From the NCBI GenBank assembly GCA_028694115.1, contig JAQUUB010000194.1, positions 1 through 5,579 on the forward strand: DNA of 5,579 bases. The letters are read 5' to 3'. The number at the start of each line of letters is the position of its first letter. Position 1 is the stretch's first letter. Source of the DNA: Lachnospiraceae bacterium. Lineage in GTDB: Bacteria; Bacillota_A; Clostridia; Lachnospirales; Lachnospiraceae. The notes under the pieces were generated by a model. It did no database searches and was not told the DNA's origin. It saw only the letters and a program-made list of their open reading frames with translations. The translations under genes were made by a program, and so were the position numbers. Of the stretch, positions 5,455-5,579 are shown one piece after another.

Positions 5455-5579
5455 CTACTAATATCTAAATGAATGAAGAATATTTCTTAGTAGCAAAGTA
5501 GTAGCAGAGGCAAAAGGAAAGTCCGGGAGCGCCCTATTTATAAGGCTTCCCAGACTTGTGGATGCTATTCAAACTCGAT
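5455..5579. other. Probable element end / att region
   Basis: Beyond the integrase lies a non-coding stretch to the window edge. CTACTAA (5455-5461) and TTAGTAG (5487-5493) form an inverted repeat. TAGTAGCA occurs twice, 5488-5495 and 5499-5506. An imperfect hairpin spans 5519-5557 (AAGTC/GACTT, GGGA/TCCC, GCC/GGC). GATGCTATT at 5561-5569 repeats 5391-5399. Integrative elements normally carry int beside one att end, with arm-type repeats nearby, so an att core is expected around here. No tRNA gene or recognisable chromosomal gene is visible, and without the other element end the core cannot be defined. Confidence 0.4.

Noticed and set aside
5514..5530. GGAAAGTCCGGG resembling the start of RNase P RNA
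   Set aside because: The flanking helices expected of RNase P RNA are not visible and too little sequence follows; treated as chance similarity.

Overview
The window is AT-rich, uses strong AGGAGG-type ribosome binding sites and consensus sigma-A promoters, and encodes proteins typical of low-GC Firmicutes, most likely a gut clostridium (Lachnospiraceae or similar; inference from protein style and base composition only). It reads as one end of an integrative mobilizable or conjugative element: a relaxase/MobC mobilization module, an actin-type ParM/ParR partition pair, a divergent regulatory switch and a tyrosine integrase. No conjugation (type IV secretion) genes are visible, so IME versus ICE cannot be decided here.

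Layout. Bases 1-920 (minus strand) hold mobC and the N-terminal 194 residues of a MOBP-type relaxase that runs off the left edge; the two genes overlap by 10 bp. Bases 921-1224 are non-coding and contain nested palindromes (candidate oriT) and iteron-like repeats. Bases 1225-2668 (minus) hold parM followed by parR, overlapping by 8 bp. Bases 2669-2819 are a repeat-rich control region upstream of parM. A small HTH protein (excisionase or activator-like, minus) occupies 2820-3098. Between it and an XRE-family repressor (plus, 3319-3987) lie two back-to-back consensus promoters carrying five copies of TTTCGTGT plus one degenerate copy. Bases 3988-4184 are a non-coding leader with a 7-bp long-range helix and a perfect 22-bp palindrome. 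The integrase (plus) is at 4185-5369, and 5370-5579 is non-coding, with several inverted and direct repeats, probably the att end of the element.

How it may work together (inference): the XRE protein holds the leftward promoter shut. When repression is lifted, the HTH protein, ParM/ParR, and possibly MobC and relaxase are expressed leftward, while the integrase (aided by the HTH protein if it is a directionality factor) excises the element. ParM/ParR would then stabilise the excised circle and the relaxase would nick oriT for transfer. The carriage of an actin-like partition system between the mobilization genes and the excision switch is the most notable point of the window.
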